Assembly: GCF_002075885.1 (NCBI RefSeq)
Contig: NZ_MDET01000001.1
Location: 352,564 to 416,563, forward strand
Reading direction: 5' to 3'
From: Manganibacter manganicus
GTDB lineage: Bacteria; Pseudomonadota; Alphaproteobacteria; Rhizobiales; Rhizobiaceae
DNA length: 64,000 nucleotides
Positions 22,932 through 32,426 of this stretch are shown here, piece by piece. The position numbers were made by a program, and so were the translations under genes. The notes under the pieces were generated by a model. The model was not told where the DNA came from and searched no databases. It saw only the letters and a list, made by a program, of their open reading frames with translations. How positions within the stretch are numbered: the stretch's first letter is position 1; every line of letters starts with the position of its first letter.

Positions 22932-23686
22932 CGAAGGCACTCAGCAGTGTTCTTCCGGCACTCGTGGCATGTCTTTGGCTGCTTGCCGGCTGCACCAGCA
23001 CCGCCAATACGGGTGCCGCGCCTTCGGACGTATTGTCTCTGCGATCGGGCGCGACATCGACGGCGGACGGCAGCCTGCGGCTGGTAAAGACGCTGCCGCC
23101 ACCGCTTGGCACAGAGGGCGGCACCGAGCAGTTGCTGTCGCCGAACGATGTCCTTGAGATCAGCGTCTTCCAGGCCGAGTCGCTCAACAAGACGGTGCAG
23201 GTGGATGCGTCGGGCCGCATTTCGTTGCCGCTGATCGGGGTCGTGCAAGCCGCGGGCAAATCCGTGCGTCAACTGGAGCAGGAATTGGAGAAAGCCTATG
23301 GCAAATCCTACCTGCAATCGCCCGACATTACCGTGTTCTTGAAGGACTCGGCGGGGCAGCGTGTGACGATCGATGGCGAGGTTCGCAAAGCGGGCCTTTA
23401 TCCGGTCACTGCCGGGACGACATTGCTCGATGCCATCGCCTTAGCCGGAGGCTTTCGCGATATCGCCGACCAGAACAAGGTTTATGTCTACCGCGATGTC
23501 GGCGGTCGCAAGCTGGTGGCCAACTACAGTGTTGAGAAAATTCGCAGTGGCCGGCTCGTCAACCCGCGCATTTATGGTGGCGATACGGTCATGGTGTTCA
23601 CGTCCGAAAGCCGGGTCGCGATCAACAATCTGAAAGAGGCTTTGGGGGTTGCCGTCAATGCCAGCCGGTTGGCGGTGATCCCATAG
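22928..23686 (+). CDS. Polysaccharide export lipoprotein (Wza/ExoF-like)
   Basis: A 252-residue outer-membrane polysaccharide export protein. The signal peptide ends in a lipobox (LLAGC, Cys22). The poly-export domain is at about 65-145 (LSPNDVLEISVFQAESLNKTVQVDASG, LPLIGVVQAAGKS), followed by an SLBB domain at about 150-225 (VTIDGEVRKAGLYPV, then LLDAIALAGGFRDIAD). It forms the periplasm-spanning channel with the Wzc protein encoded downstream. It is coupled to the phosphatase gene by a 4-bp overlap. The locus also has a second, shorter Wza-like gene at 36408. Confidence 0.93.
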   Translation: MTKALSSVLPALVACLWLLAGCTSTANTGAAPSDVLSLRSGATSTADGSLRLVKTLPPPLGTEGGTEQLLSPNDVLEISVFQAESLNKTVQVDASGRISLPLIGVVQAAGKSVRQLEQELEKAYGKSYLQSPDITVFLKDSAGQRVTIDGEVRKAGLYPVTAGTTLLDAIALAGGFRDIADQNKVYVYRDVGGRKLVANYSVEKIRSGRLVNPRIYGGDTVMVFTSESRVAINNLKEALGVAVNASRLAVIP

Positions 23687-23814
23687 GCGTTCTCGCCAAG
23701 GCGGGCCGGTGAGCGGTGCCGGAGCGGTGGCTGGCAATGCCATGTGTGGCGCTTCTGGAATGATGCCGTCGAGTGAAAGAAATTGGGATATGCGGGGAAT
23801 GGACAACATCAATG

Positions 23815-26235
23815 CTTGATCGCCAACGCCATATTGGCGCCCCTCATGGGGGCAATGGGCCGCTTGCCCTGGCGGGCGGCTATGACGATCCGCGCTTGCT
23901 GATCCAGGACTACGCCTATGAGCCACCCCAACAGGAAGGGGGAATAGATGTCCTGCGCCTGTTTCTTTATGTCATTCACTATCGTTGGCTGCTTGCCACG
24001 CTGGTGGCCGTGGGATTGGTGAGCGCACTGGCGATCACCATGATGATGACGCCGCGCTACAGGGCGACCGCGCAACTGGAAGTCCTGATGCCGTCGGCCA
24101 AGGTTTTTCAGGATATCGAAGTCACGGCCGAGAGCAGCGACATGCGCGCCTTCCTGACCGCGCGTGAGAAACTGTCGAGCCGCTCATTGGCGCAGCGCGT
24201 CGTTTTTGCCCTGGGTCTGAGCGAGCGCGAGGATTTCCTGTTTCCCAATGCCAGTTTCTCACCTGTAAACCTGCTGAGCCGTGCCTTTGGCATCGCGGGG
24301 AATGGTGATGATCTTTCAAAATACACGCCCGAACAGCGGGCACGCATGGCGGTGGACAGGGTTCTCAAGAATCTGACGGTTGACCTAATTCCCAACACCA
24401 GCCTGCTTTCCATCACCTATTCCGACCAGAAGCCGAAATACGCCTATGAAGTCGCCAACCAGGTGGCGCAAAGTTATATCGACCAGCGCGTCGATCAGGC
24501 GAGCGACACGTCTTCGCAAGCCCGAAAATTTATTCAGGAGCAGGTGATACAGGTCAAGCAGCGGCTCCAGAAATCGGAAGAAGCGCTCGTCGATTACGCC
24601 AAGAAGGCGGGCATCACTGTTACGGGAAGCGATAATTCCCTGATTGCGGCAAACCTGACCGAGATCAACAAGGCGCTGGCGGAAGCTGTCCAGGAAAATC
24701 TCGATTATGGCCGTCTTGTTCAGCAGATCGACAATGGTCAGGGCGCCAGTCTGGAGCAGGTGCTCAAGAGCGAGGGCTTAGGGAAACTGCGCGAGAAGTC
24801 AGCCATACTGAATGCCGAGTACCAGCAGAAGCTGGCTTTGTTCAAGCCGGATTTTCCGGAAATGCAGCAGCTTAGCTCGCAGATCCGCGAGATCGACAAG
24901 CAGCTTGATCTGGGCGTCAAGGCGATCACCGATTCAATTCGCCTTAAATACGCCGAGACACAGACCAAGGTCAGCGATTTGAAGGCCAAGCTGGCTGAAC
25001 TGGAGGATGAGCAGTCAGCTTTCCAGGATAAGAACATCCAATATACGATCCTGAAGCGGGAGGTCGATTCAAACCGCTCGCAATATGACAGCCTGATCTC
25101 CAAGCTGAACGAAGTCGATGTCGGTTCCGAACTGAGGAACCAGAACGCCGCCATTGCCGATCTCGCGGTCCTGCCGCGCGGCCCTTACTCGCCCCGACTT
25201 GCCCTCAATGTAGCCATAGGGCTGCTGCTGTCGATGACGCTTGGCGCGGCGATCATCTACATTCTCGAACTGCTCAACAACACCTTCGCCAATCCGGAGC
25301 AGGTCGAGAAGGAACTGCATCTGCCGATTCTTGGGATTGTTCCGGCCGTCGATGAGTATGAATTCAGCCGCGCCATCTCGGACCAGAAGTCCGGCCTGTC
25401 GGAAGCCTACAGGTCCTTGCGGACCTCGCTGCAGTTTTCGGGCGAGCAGGGCGCGCCGCGCACCTTGCTTATTACCAGCTCCGAGCCTTCCGAAGGCAAG
25501 TCGACCACCGTTTACAAGCTGGCGGAGGATTTCGCAGGACTTGGCGCCAGGGTGCTGGTCATCGATGCGGATTTGCGCAAGCCCAGCATCCATCGTGTCT
25601 TTAAGGTCGACAATGCTATCGGCCTCAGCAACGTGCTGACCAGCACCATCAACAAAAACGATCTGCCGAAGCTCATCAAACAGGCCAAGCCGAATGTCAG
25701 CGTCATCACCGCCGGAATGGTTCCGCCCAATCCGGCCGATCTTCTCTCTTCGACGCGTATGGGCCTGCTTTTGCAGAAGCTCGCCAGGACCTACGACATC
25801 GTGCTGATCGACTCGGCGCCCATTATCGGCTTGTCCGACGCGCCGATCCTCAGCCGGCTGGCTGAGGCGACGCTGGTGGTGGTCTCGTTCAATCAGGTGA
25901 CACGCAAGGCAGCGCGCGCGGCGCTGAAGCGCCTCCGGGCTTCCGGAGCCAATGTGATCGGCGCGGTCTTCACCAAGTTCGCGGTTGGCAAGCTCGACTA
26001 TAACTACAGCTACAAATACCTGAACTACCACTACTACAATTATGGCGAGGCTACGCCGAAGATCGAAAACAAGATCGGAGATGGGCTTCGGGAAGGAGGC
26101 AGGAAAGGGGGTGATGAGGGAGCGAAGGAAGGAACAGCGACCGAACATGCGAAAATCTGGTCGTTTGCTGCTATGTCTCACCGCATGCGCCGGCATATTC
26201 GCAATCTTGGTGATCGCATCAAGTCGGCGACTTGA
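23815..26235 (+). CDS. Wzc-type polysaccharide copolymerase and tyrosine autokinase
   Basis: About 806 residues from the ATG at 23815 (frame open from 23773). The N-terminal Wzz domain has a helix near residue 50-75, a long periplasmic coiled-coil part and a second helix near 475-495. The kinase domain is intact: Walker A SEGKST (Gly561-Lys562-Ser563), Walker A' VLVIDADLRKP (Asp584), Walker B IVLIDSAP (Asp666). A C-terminal cluster of eight Tyr lies in the segment encoded by 25990-26046. It controls chain length and export with Wza, cycled by the CpsB phosphatase upstream. A 60-residue tail after the Tyr cluster is unusual; part of it is read in another frame by the next gene. Confidence 0.93.
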   Translation, partial: LDRQRHIGAPHGGNGPLALAGGYDDPRLLIQDYAYEPPQQEGGIDVLRLFLYVIHYRWLLATLVAVGLVSALAITMMMTPRYRATAQLEVLMPSAKVFQDIEVTAESSDMRAFLTAREKLSSRSLAQRVVFALGLSEREDFLFPNASFSPVNLLSRAFGIAGNGDDLSKYTPEQRARMAVDRVLKNLTVDLIPNTSLLSITYSDQKPKYAYEVANQVAQSYIDQRVDQASDTSSQARKFIQEQVIQVKQRLQKSEEALVDYAKKAGITVTGSDNSLIAANLTEINKALAEAVQENLDYGRLVQQIDNGQGASLEQVLKSEGLGKLREKSAILNAEYQQKLALFKPDFPEMQQLSSQIREIDKQLDLGVKAITDSIRLKYAETQTKVSDLKAKLAELEDEQSAFQDKNIQYTILKREVDSNRSQYDSLISKLNEVDVGSELRNQNAAIADLAVLPRGPYSPRLALNVAIGLLLSMTLGAAIIYILELLNNTFANPEQVEKELHLPILGIVPAVDEYEFSRAISDQKSGLSEAYRSLRTSLQFSGEQGAPRTLLITSSEPSEGKSTTVYKLAEDFAGLGARVLVIDADLRKPSIHRVFKVDNAIGLSNVLTSTINKNDLPKLIKQAKPNVSVITAGMVPPNPADLLSSTRMGLLLQKLARTYDIVLIDSAPIIGLSDAPILSRLAEATLVVVSFNQVTRKAARAALKRLRASGANVIGAVFTKFAVGKLDYNYSYKYLNYHYYNYGEATPKIENKIGDGLREGGRKGGDEGAKEGTATEHAKIWSFAAMSHRMRRHIRNLGDRIKSAT

Positions 26236-27382
26236 GCAGACAAATCCGCAACTGGCACTCAAGCTTTATCCGCTGAATGCGGACGCGGTGGTGGCATGGG
26301 GCGTGGAGGCGCTCGGTAAGGGCGACGATAATGGTCAGTTCAAGACGATAGAGCAGGATGTTCGTGCGGCCATCCCGCTCAATGCCGGAGACGCCCGCAT
26401 CTACAGTCTGCTTGGCGAGATCATGCGTCGGCGCGGGCAAGACGATGCCGCCTACGCCCTGTTCGACCATGCGCTGCTTCTGGCCAAGACCGAAATACAT
26501 GCCCTGCAATGGGCGATCGAGCGGGATATTGGAAAGCAGAATTACAGAAAGGCGACAGATCAGCTCGACGTTCTGTTCCGGCGCTGGCCAGACCGGATCG
26601 AGCCGCTGGCGCCAGCCCTGCCGGCCATCTACTCGAGCCCGGATGCCTACGCGATGCTGCTGGCGCGGCTTGGCGATGATCCGCCATGGCGGAGGCGTCT
26701 GATCAACGCGCTGAGCGCGGGGCCGACAAAAGGGCCGGATTTTGCCGCACGCCTTATCCGCGACCTTGCCGTCACCCCCATGCCGCCGACGCGGCCCGAA
26801 ACGGCGCGGGTTCTGTCGAGCCTGCTGAGGCACAAGCAATATGATCTCGCCTATCGCACGTTTCTGCTGACGCTGGCACCTGAGGAAAAGGACCTTTCCG
26901 GATTCGTCTTTGATGGCGCTTTCCGGCAAGAACCATCGGGCCGGGTGTTCGACTGGTCCATTCGCCAGCAGCCCGGCACGACGCTGACCTTGCCTGCTGG
27001 CGGCGACTTGAGCCAGTCCGGCGAGGGGCTGTCTCTGGTGTTTAATGAGACGCCGGTGCTACGGGTCGGCATCGAGCAATATATCATGCTTCCGTCCGGC
27101 GATTACGAAATCGCGTTCGAAGCGTCGGCTTTTGCCGCCAAATTGCCCAAGGGCCTGACATGGAGCCTGGATTGCCGCGATCCGGGCAAGACTATACTGC
27201 GGCTCGACGTGCCGCCTGGCGATTACAAGGAAAGGGTTGTCAGCGCGCCATTCTCGGTTCCGCACAACTGTCCGATCCAGATGCTGAGCCTGCGCACCAA
27301 TGCGATCGCCGAAAGCTGGAGCGAACGCTATAGCGGCCGCATCCTGTTCCAGAACATCCGCATTTCGATGGTGCAGTCGTGA
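26114..27382 (+). CDS. Membrane-anchored TPR-like polysaccharide-locus protein
   Basis: About 422 residues. I chose the ATG at 26114 because AGGAAAGGGGG sits just upstream; another ATG lies at 26147. The gene begins inside the end of the wzc gene, with an overlap of 122 bp (89 bp for the later start). A basic N-terminus and one hydrophobic helix (about residues 16-34) anchor it, then about 250 residues of helical repeats resembling TPRs (YSLLGEIMRRRGQDDAAYALFDHALLLA). The C-terminal part is beta-rich (LPSGDYEIAFEASAF, LDVPPGDYKERVV). No enzyme motif. It probably scaffolds the synthesis machinery with the following polymerase. Confidence 0.7.
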   Translation: MRERRKEQRPNMRKSGRLLLCLTACAGIFAILVIASSRRLEQTNPQLALKLYPLNADAVVAWGVEALGKGDDNGQFKTIEQDVRAAIPLNAGDARIYSLLGEIMRRRGQDDAAYALFDHALLLAKTEIHALQWAIERDIGKQNYRKATDQLDVLFRRWPDRIEPLAPALPAIYSSPDAYAMLLARLGDDPPWRRRLINALSAGPTKGPDFAARLIRDLAVTPMPPTRPETARVLSSLLRHKQYDLAYRTFLLTLAPEEKDLSGFVFDGAFRQEPSGRVFDWSIRQQPGTTLTLPAGGDLSQSGEGLSLVFNETPVLRVGIEQYIMLPSGDYEIAFEASAFAAKLPKGLTWSLDCRDPGKTILRLDVPPGDYKERVVSAPFSVPHNCPIQMLSLRTNAIAESWSERYSGRILFQNIRISMVQS

Positions 27383-28716
27383 GCGCATCCGGCATGACTG
27401 AATCGGCTTTATCCGCAGCGCCTGCCGCCATCGGGCAAGAAGGGCGCAGCCGGCGCATCGTTCTGGGCTTGTGCCTGCTGGCCTGCCTGCTTGTCGGCGG
27501 CGCCACGCAGCGTGGCGTTCTGGTCGATGCCATTCTCCAGGTGCTTATCATCGCCGGCTCCACCTATGTGCTGCTGGGCGGCGCCTCATCCAGGGCCGCG
27601 CGTTGGGGCCTTTTCGTGGGGGCGCTGGTTCTGCTCGCCGGCATTGTGCAATTGTTGCCGCTTCCGGTCTCGACCCTTGAGTGGGGCCGGCCCGCCGCCC
27701 TGTTGCCATTCGTCAATTCAGACCTTCCGGCCATCGACTCCGCGCCCATCAGCCTCAGCGTGGCGCGCACGATCGAGGCGGTGATATTTGCGCTGGTGCC
27801 GATCCTGTTCTTCATGGCCGCGACCAGCCTGTCGCACGAAAACCTCGCTGGCCTGTTGCCGTTCTTCGTCATCGGCCTGATCTGCAATCTGATCGCCGCC
27901 GGCCTGCAATATTCGTTCAGCGGCAACACCACCCTGGGCGATCTTCTCGGCTACAGCGTCATGGTCGGCATGTTCGCCAATGTGAACCATTTTTCGACGC
28001 TGGTGTTTTCGAGCATCCCGCTTATCGTTTATTTCGGCTTCTTCCGCGGCCGACCGGCGCTCGCGACCATTCTGCTGGTGCTGATCTTCCTCGTCCTGCT
28101 GGCTGCCGGCTCGCGTGCCGGTATCCTGATCGGCATGGGCGTGGTCGCCGTTTCCGTCGGCGCGCTGATCTGGCGAGGCCGTGTCGGCACCATCGTCCTT
28201 TTGGCATTGGCCGCCGGTTTTATTGCCTATGGCTATGGCGCTTTCATCCATATGGGTGCCGAACAGCTCGACCCTGATTTCGGGCGCCGGGAATTCGCGC
28301 TTACCACCTGGCGCGCCATTCAGGGCAACTGGCTGTGGGGCACCGGCTTTGGCACGTTCGATCTGGTTTATCCGTTTTATGAAACCCGCGACATGGTGCA
28401 TGTCCAATATGTCAACCATGCCCATAACGATTTTCTGGAACTGCTGCTCGAGGGCGGGGTCTCCGCCGGCATCATTCTATGCATCTATGCCGCTGCGGTG
28501 GTGATGCGAGCAATTCGGGTCGGCAAACGCCCTCTGCAACGCCTTGCACTGCTCTCAATCGTCGTCATCCTGCTGCATTCGCTGGTGGACTATTCCTTGC
28601 GAACCATGGCGGTCGCGATGATTTTCGCCTTCTTCAATGCCTTGTTCTTTGCCGATGTGGGGATGCAGCCGCCGACAGATGATGATCGTCTGCCGCCCGA
28701 GATCTTGCCGCCATAA
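27379..28716 (+). CDS. O-antigen ligase-family polymerase (Wzy_C)
   Basis: A 445-residue protein with about 12 hydrophobic helices. The large periplasmic loop holds the family's signature NHAHNDFLELLLEGG at about residues 348-362, preceded by GTGFGTFDLVYPFYE. Such proteins either join repeat units (Wzy) or transfer chains to an acceptor (WaaL). It overlaps the TPR-like gene by 4 bp, suggesting the two work together. With an EpsG-type polymerase earlier in the same operon, this one could be a ligase or a polymerase for another product. Confidence 0.88.
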   Translation: MSASGMTESALSAAPAAIGQEGRSRRIVLGLCLLACLLVGGATQRGVLVDAILQVLIIAGSTYVLLGGASSRAARWGLFVGALVLLAGIVQLLPLPVSTLEWGRPAALLPFVNSDLPAIDSAPISLSVARTIEAVIFALVPILFFMAATSLSHENLAGLLPFFVIGLICNLIAAGLQYSFSGNTTLGDLLGYSVMVGMFANVNHFSTLVFSSIPLIVYFGFFRGRPALATILLVLIFLVLLAAGSRAGILIGMGVVAVSVGALIWRGRVGTIVLLALAAGFIAYGYGAFIHMGAEQLDPDFGRREFALTTWRAIQGNWLWGTGFGTFDLVYPFYETRDMVHVQYVNHAHNDFLELLLEGGVSAGIILCIYAAAVVMRAIRVGKRPLQRLALLSIVVILLHSLVDYSLRTMAVAMIFAFFNALFFADVGMQPPTDDDRLPPEILPP

Positions 28717-28884
28717 TTGTAATTGCCCAACATTGCGCCCCGATTGTCGTGGCATTCCGTCCCACATCGCTTCATTACTGGAGCAAGACGCATCGGGCCG
28801 AAGGCGGGGCGGTTATGAAAACCGGCGCGCGCTGTTGTATGGTCATCCGGACTTGATTCTTTCCGATCATGCTGGCTGATCGAC

Positions 28885-31800
28885 ATGAAAAAAATTGCCG
28901 CCTCGCTTATTATCGTCGCGACCGTCGCTGTCGGGCTGCTGTTCGTCCTTCCCACGCTGATCTCGACTGACTGGGCGCGCTCCGAATTGGGGCGGCAATT
29001 GTCGTCGGCAAGCGGCATGGATATCAGGCTGGAAGGGCCGGTGCGGTTGTCATTCCTGCCCGGCCTGGCGGTGGTTGCCAAGGACGTCAGCGTAGCGACC
29101 GGCGAGGGCGATGTTTCCATCGTGGTGCCCGGGTTTTCGACCGCGATCACGATGTCCTCGCTATGGTCTGACAAGTTCGAGATTCAGTCCATCGCACTCG
29201 TTGATCCGGCTGTCACGATCACTTCGTCCGCATCGAAGGCGGAAGCGCGGCAGGCGCCATCCGACAAGACGAAGATCGATCCTTTTGCCTCGCTTGTCGA
29301 CACGCTGGAGCGATTGGCGGTCAATCGCATCACGATTGAAAACGGCAGTCTGACCACCGTTGGCGGTGCGGGAAACTCGAGCACGATCAGTGGGATCGAT
29401 GTGGATTTGAAAGCACCGGATCTCGACCGGGAGGTCGCCTTCTCGCTGGCGGCCACGCAAGATGGGCGGCGCATGGAACTGGATGGGACGCTCTCGGCAC
29501 TCAGACCCATCCTTCAGCGGCAACCGGCAAAAATTTCCCTTGAGGCGGCAATCGAGCGTGCGCCATCTCCTCTCGTTGCCGCGATTAGCGCCAGCGGTGA
29601 AATTCGTCTGAACGCAAATGGCAGCTATCAGATCAGAGGCGGGAAATTCGATCTTGGCGGTCAGGCTTTCCAGTTGGATGTGCTGTTTCAACCCGGAGAG
29701 CGGTCTCGCTTTCTGGCCGATCTGACGGCGAAACGTGTCGACATCGGAGCCTTGGCCGAGGCTGGTGACGCAGACGAGAGCGAGACACCCGCGTCCACCG
29801 GCAGTTCTGGCGAACCAAACCTGCTCATGTTGTCGAATATCGATGCCGATATTAGCGTCACGATCGAGCAACTGGTCAGCGGCGCGCTTACGGCATCCAA
29901 CGTCCAACTTTCGGGAACCCTGGATAACGGGCAGCTTGAAGCGAAGCTGGAGCATCTTGGCCTCGATGCCGGCAGCATTGCCGCATCGGTCTCGACTGAC
30001 GTGCGCAAGGCTGTGCCTGTCATGCAGGGCAAGATCGTCAGTTCGGGCCTTGATATCGGCGCAATGGCGAAACTGCTCGGGCAGGCTGTTCCCATGACGG
30101 GAAAGGTGACTGTCAATACGGCTTTTGCCTTTCGCGGACTAACGACCGAACGGTTGCGCGAAAGCCTCAATCTGAGCGGGACCGTAGGTATCCGACAGGG
30201 CGAAGTTTCGATGGCGGCGCTTGCCGGCAATGACGCCCAGCCGCCCGGCGACATCACCGGGCTGAACGCGGACATGAAAATCAGAGATATCGGCAAACCT
30301 GTCGATCTGGTGGGAAAACTCACCTGGCAGGGCCAGGAAGTGGCTTTCCAGTCGCAGCTCGCTCCGGCCGATTTCCTGTCCAGTTCCTCTATCGCCGAGG
30401 CATCAGGGCCGGTCAGTCTTTCTGTCGCATCGAATTACTTGCGCGCCAGCGTGAACGGTACTGTGAGCGGCGCCGGTACATTCAAGGGACAGGTTTCCGC
30501 AGCATCGCCATCGGTGGATCGACTCCTGAAATGGCTTGGCCAAAATGGTGCCGGCGGTTTGCAGGCCTTCGATTTCAAGGGCACCGTAGACGCCAGTCCA
30601 CAAGGCGTGACATTTTCGAAGACGAACGTCGCTTTGAATGGGGTGAAGGCATCGGGCGAGGGATCTCTCAAACTTGGAACGCCGCTCGATATCCGCACGT
30701 CGCTCAATTTCGAGAAGCTCGATTTTGCGGCCCTTGCCGGCGAGGCAGAGGGCACTGCGGGCACAAAGCAAAAATCCTCAAGGCCTGGCGATGCGCCCCT
30801 CGATCTTTCTTTTCTAAAAGGGCTGGATGCAAAGATCGATGTTGCTGCCGACAAGATCGGTTACGGCAAGGTCTTTGCCGGACCCGTGAAAACCACGCTG
30901 GTCATCAGGGACGGAGTTGCCGATCTGACTGTGTCGCAAAGTCCGTTTTACGGCGGCACAGTCACGGCTGAGATGTCGGCGGACGGATCAGGAGAGGTTC
31001 CGGCAATCAAGCTCGACATGGCGATTGCCGGTGTGGCCGCGGCACCGCTGCTTGACGATGCCGCCGGCTTCGACCGACTCGAGGGCAAGCTCAATACGAC
31101 GATCGCTATTTCGGGAGCCGGAAAAACCACCATGGCCTTGCGGCGCTCGCTCGACGGCAACGCGTCGGTGAAGTTCAGCGACGGCGCGTTGCGCGGCATA
31201 GACATTGCGGAAGTCTACAACAATCTGGTCGGACTGCTTGCCAGCGGCTTCAAGCAGGACGAAAGTAAGAAGACGACGTTCACTGAACTTGGCGCCTCCT
31301 TTGCCATAAAGAACGGCATCGCCGAAACGAATGATATCAGCTTGCTTGGCCCGCTTGTGCGAATGGACGGCGCGGGCACGATCGATCTCGCCGGGCAGAC
31401 GCTCGAAATTCATCTTAACCCGCGGGTTGTCGCCTCACTGTCCGGACAGGGTGGAAATGTCGAAGCAAAGGGCATAGGCGTGCCGGTCATAGTCGATGGC
31501 TCGCTTTCGGCACCTCGAATCTATCCCGATTTGCGCAAGCTTATGAAGGATCCGAAGGGAGCATTGGAGATGTTGAGCCGGCTCGGCCTGCCGACCGAAA
31601 AGCTCAATCTCGACAAATTGCTTCCAGGGCAAGCGGGCTCAGGCAGCGGCGGCAAGGGAGCCGCCGACCTGATCGGCGATCTGATCAAGGGCGGCGGGAA
31701 TGACGCCGGCAACGGCACGGGCTCGGGATTGGCCGATATCATAGGCGGTGCCTTGTCGGGGCAGCGCCAGAGCACCGGACAGCAGGACGAGGGCCAGCCA

Positions 31801-32049
31801 GGTGCTGGTCAAAGCGATGCCGGAAGTGCCGCCAAGGCGATCATCGGCGATCTCATCAAGGGGAAAGCTGCAAAACCAGAACCGTCGCCGGGCGTCGCCC
31901 CGAATGCAGGTACGGAGGCAGCCCAACAAGGCCAGGCCGGAACTTCGATGCAACCTGCGGCGAGCCCGGCGGTGCCACAAGAGTCGTCAGTACCGGACGC
32001 TTCGCCAAAGGGCGAAATCGGTTCTCTTCTCGATCAGCTTTTGCGTTAA
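28885..32049 (+). CDS. AsmA-family protein
   Basis: A 1054-residue AsmA-like protein, a family tied to outer-membrane assembly and lipid transport between membranes. One N-terminal helix (about residues 4-24) anchors it in the inner membrane, then a long beta-rich periplasmic part follows. N-terminal STDWARSELGRQLSSASGMDIRLEGPVRL and C-terminal NVEAKGIGVPVIVDGSLSAPRIYPDLR segments are typical. The last 190 residues are low complexity, rich in Gly, Gln, Ala and Pro. The gap before it (168 bp) has no visible terminator, so it may be read from the polysaccharide operon or have its own promoter. Confidence 0.88.
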   Translation: MKKIAASLIIVATVAVGLLFVLPTLISTDWARSELGRQLSSASGMDIRLEGPVRLSFLPGLAVVAKDVSVATGEGDVSIVVPGFSTAITMSSLWSDKFEIQSIALVDPAVTITSSASKAEARQAPSDKTKIDPFASLVDTLERLAVNRITIENGSLTTVGGAGNSSTISGIDVDLKAPDLDREVAFSLAATQDGRRMELDGTLSALRPILQRQPAKISLEAAIERAPSPLVAAISASGEIRLNANGSYQIRGGKFDLGGQAFQLDVLFQPGERSRFLADLTAKRVDIGALAEAGDADESETPASTGSSGEPNLLMLSNIDADISVTIEQLVSGALTASNVQLSGTLDNGQLEAKLEHLGLDAGSIAASVSTDVRKAVPVMQGKIVSSGLDIGAMAKLLGQAVPMTGKVTVNTAFAFRGLTTERLRESLNLSGTVGIRQGEVSMAALAGNDAQPPGDITGLNADMKIRDIGKPVDLVGKLTWQGQEVAFQSQLAPADFLSSSSIAEASGPVSLSVASNYLRASVNGTVSGAGTFKGQVSAASPSVDRLLKWLGQNGAGGLQAFDFKGTVDASPQGVTFSKTNVALNGVKASGEGSLKLGTPLDIRTSLNFEKLDFAALAGEAEGTAGTKQKSSRPGDAPLDLSFLKGLDAKIDVAADKIGYGKVFAGPVKTTLVIRDGVADLTVSQSPFYGGTVTAEMSADGSGEVPAIKLDMAIAGVAAAPLLDDAAGFDRLEGKLNTTIAISGAGKTTMALRRSLDGNASVKFSDGALRGIDIAEVYNNLVGLLASGFKQDESKKTTFTELGASFAIKNGIAETNDISLLGPLVRMDGAGTIDLAGQTLEIHLNPRVVASLSGQGGNVEAKGIGVPVIVDGSLSAPRIYPDLRKLMKDPKGALEMLSRLGLPTEKLNLDKLLPGQAGSGSGGKGAADLIGDLIKGGGNDAGNGTGSGLADIIGGALSGQRQSTGQQDEGQPGAGQSDAGSAAKAIIGDLIKGKAAKPEPSPGVAPNAGTEAAQQGQAGTSMQPAASPAVPQESSVPDASPKGEIGSLLDQLLR

Positions 32050-32166
32050 TTCCTTAGCCGCACAGGTCATTAACGCTGTACCTTTTGGCGAGATTGACGA
32101 AGCGGACGCAGCGCGCAACTATTGCGAGCGCAAAGGGCTGGAGGAGCGACCTTAAGTGGACCGAGA

Positions 32167-32388
32167 ATGACAAGTAAGAACCGGATCAATCCACCTGATC
32201 ATCCTCTTACTCATCCCAACTACCAAAGAGATTGCCAGTTCGCCCTGGAGCCTTCAGTCACGAAATTACTTGAACTGGCCGTGGCTGCCGGATGGGATCG
32301 AAACCATGTTGTCGACGCCGTACTGGTGCTTGTGGCGGAACAGTTAAGGCTTCGCGCTGTGGACGGGGACGAAGTGCCTGTTCAATAA
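32167..32388 (+). CDS. Small hypothetical protein
   Basis: A 73-residue protein from the ATG at 32167 (frame open from 32122). It is soluble; the centre reads ALEPSVTKLLELAVAAGWDRNHVVDAVLVLVAEQ, a pair of amphipathic helices. Similar short proteins are found in rhizobial genomes but I cannot name a function. It is convergent with the polymerase gene at 32427. Confidence 0.5.
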   Translation: MTSKNRINPPDHPLTHPNYQRDCQFALEPSVTKLLELAVAAGWDRNHVVDAVLVLVAEQLRLRAVDGDEVPVQ

Positions 32389-32426
32389 TCGGTCACTTCG
32401 ATCTTTCTGTTTCTGACGAAAAACTG

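Noticed and set aside
25069..26262. A 397-codon minus-strand frame opposite the Wzc kinase domain
   Set aside because: It mirrors the real kinase gene, whose Walker motifs and Tyr cluster are unmistakable; the antisense product has no family pattern.
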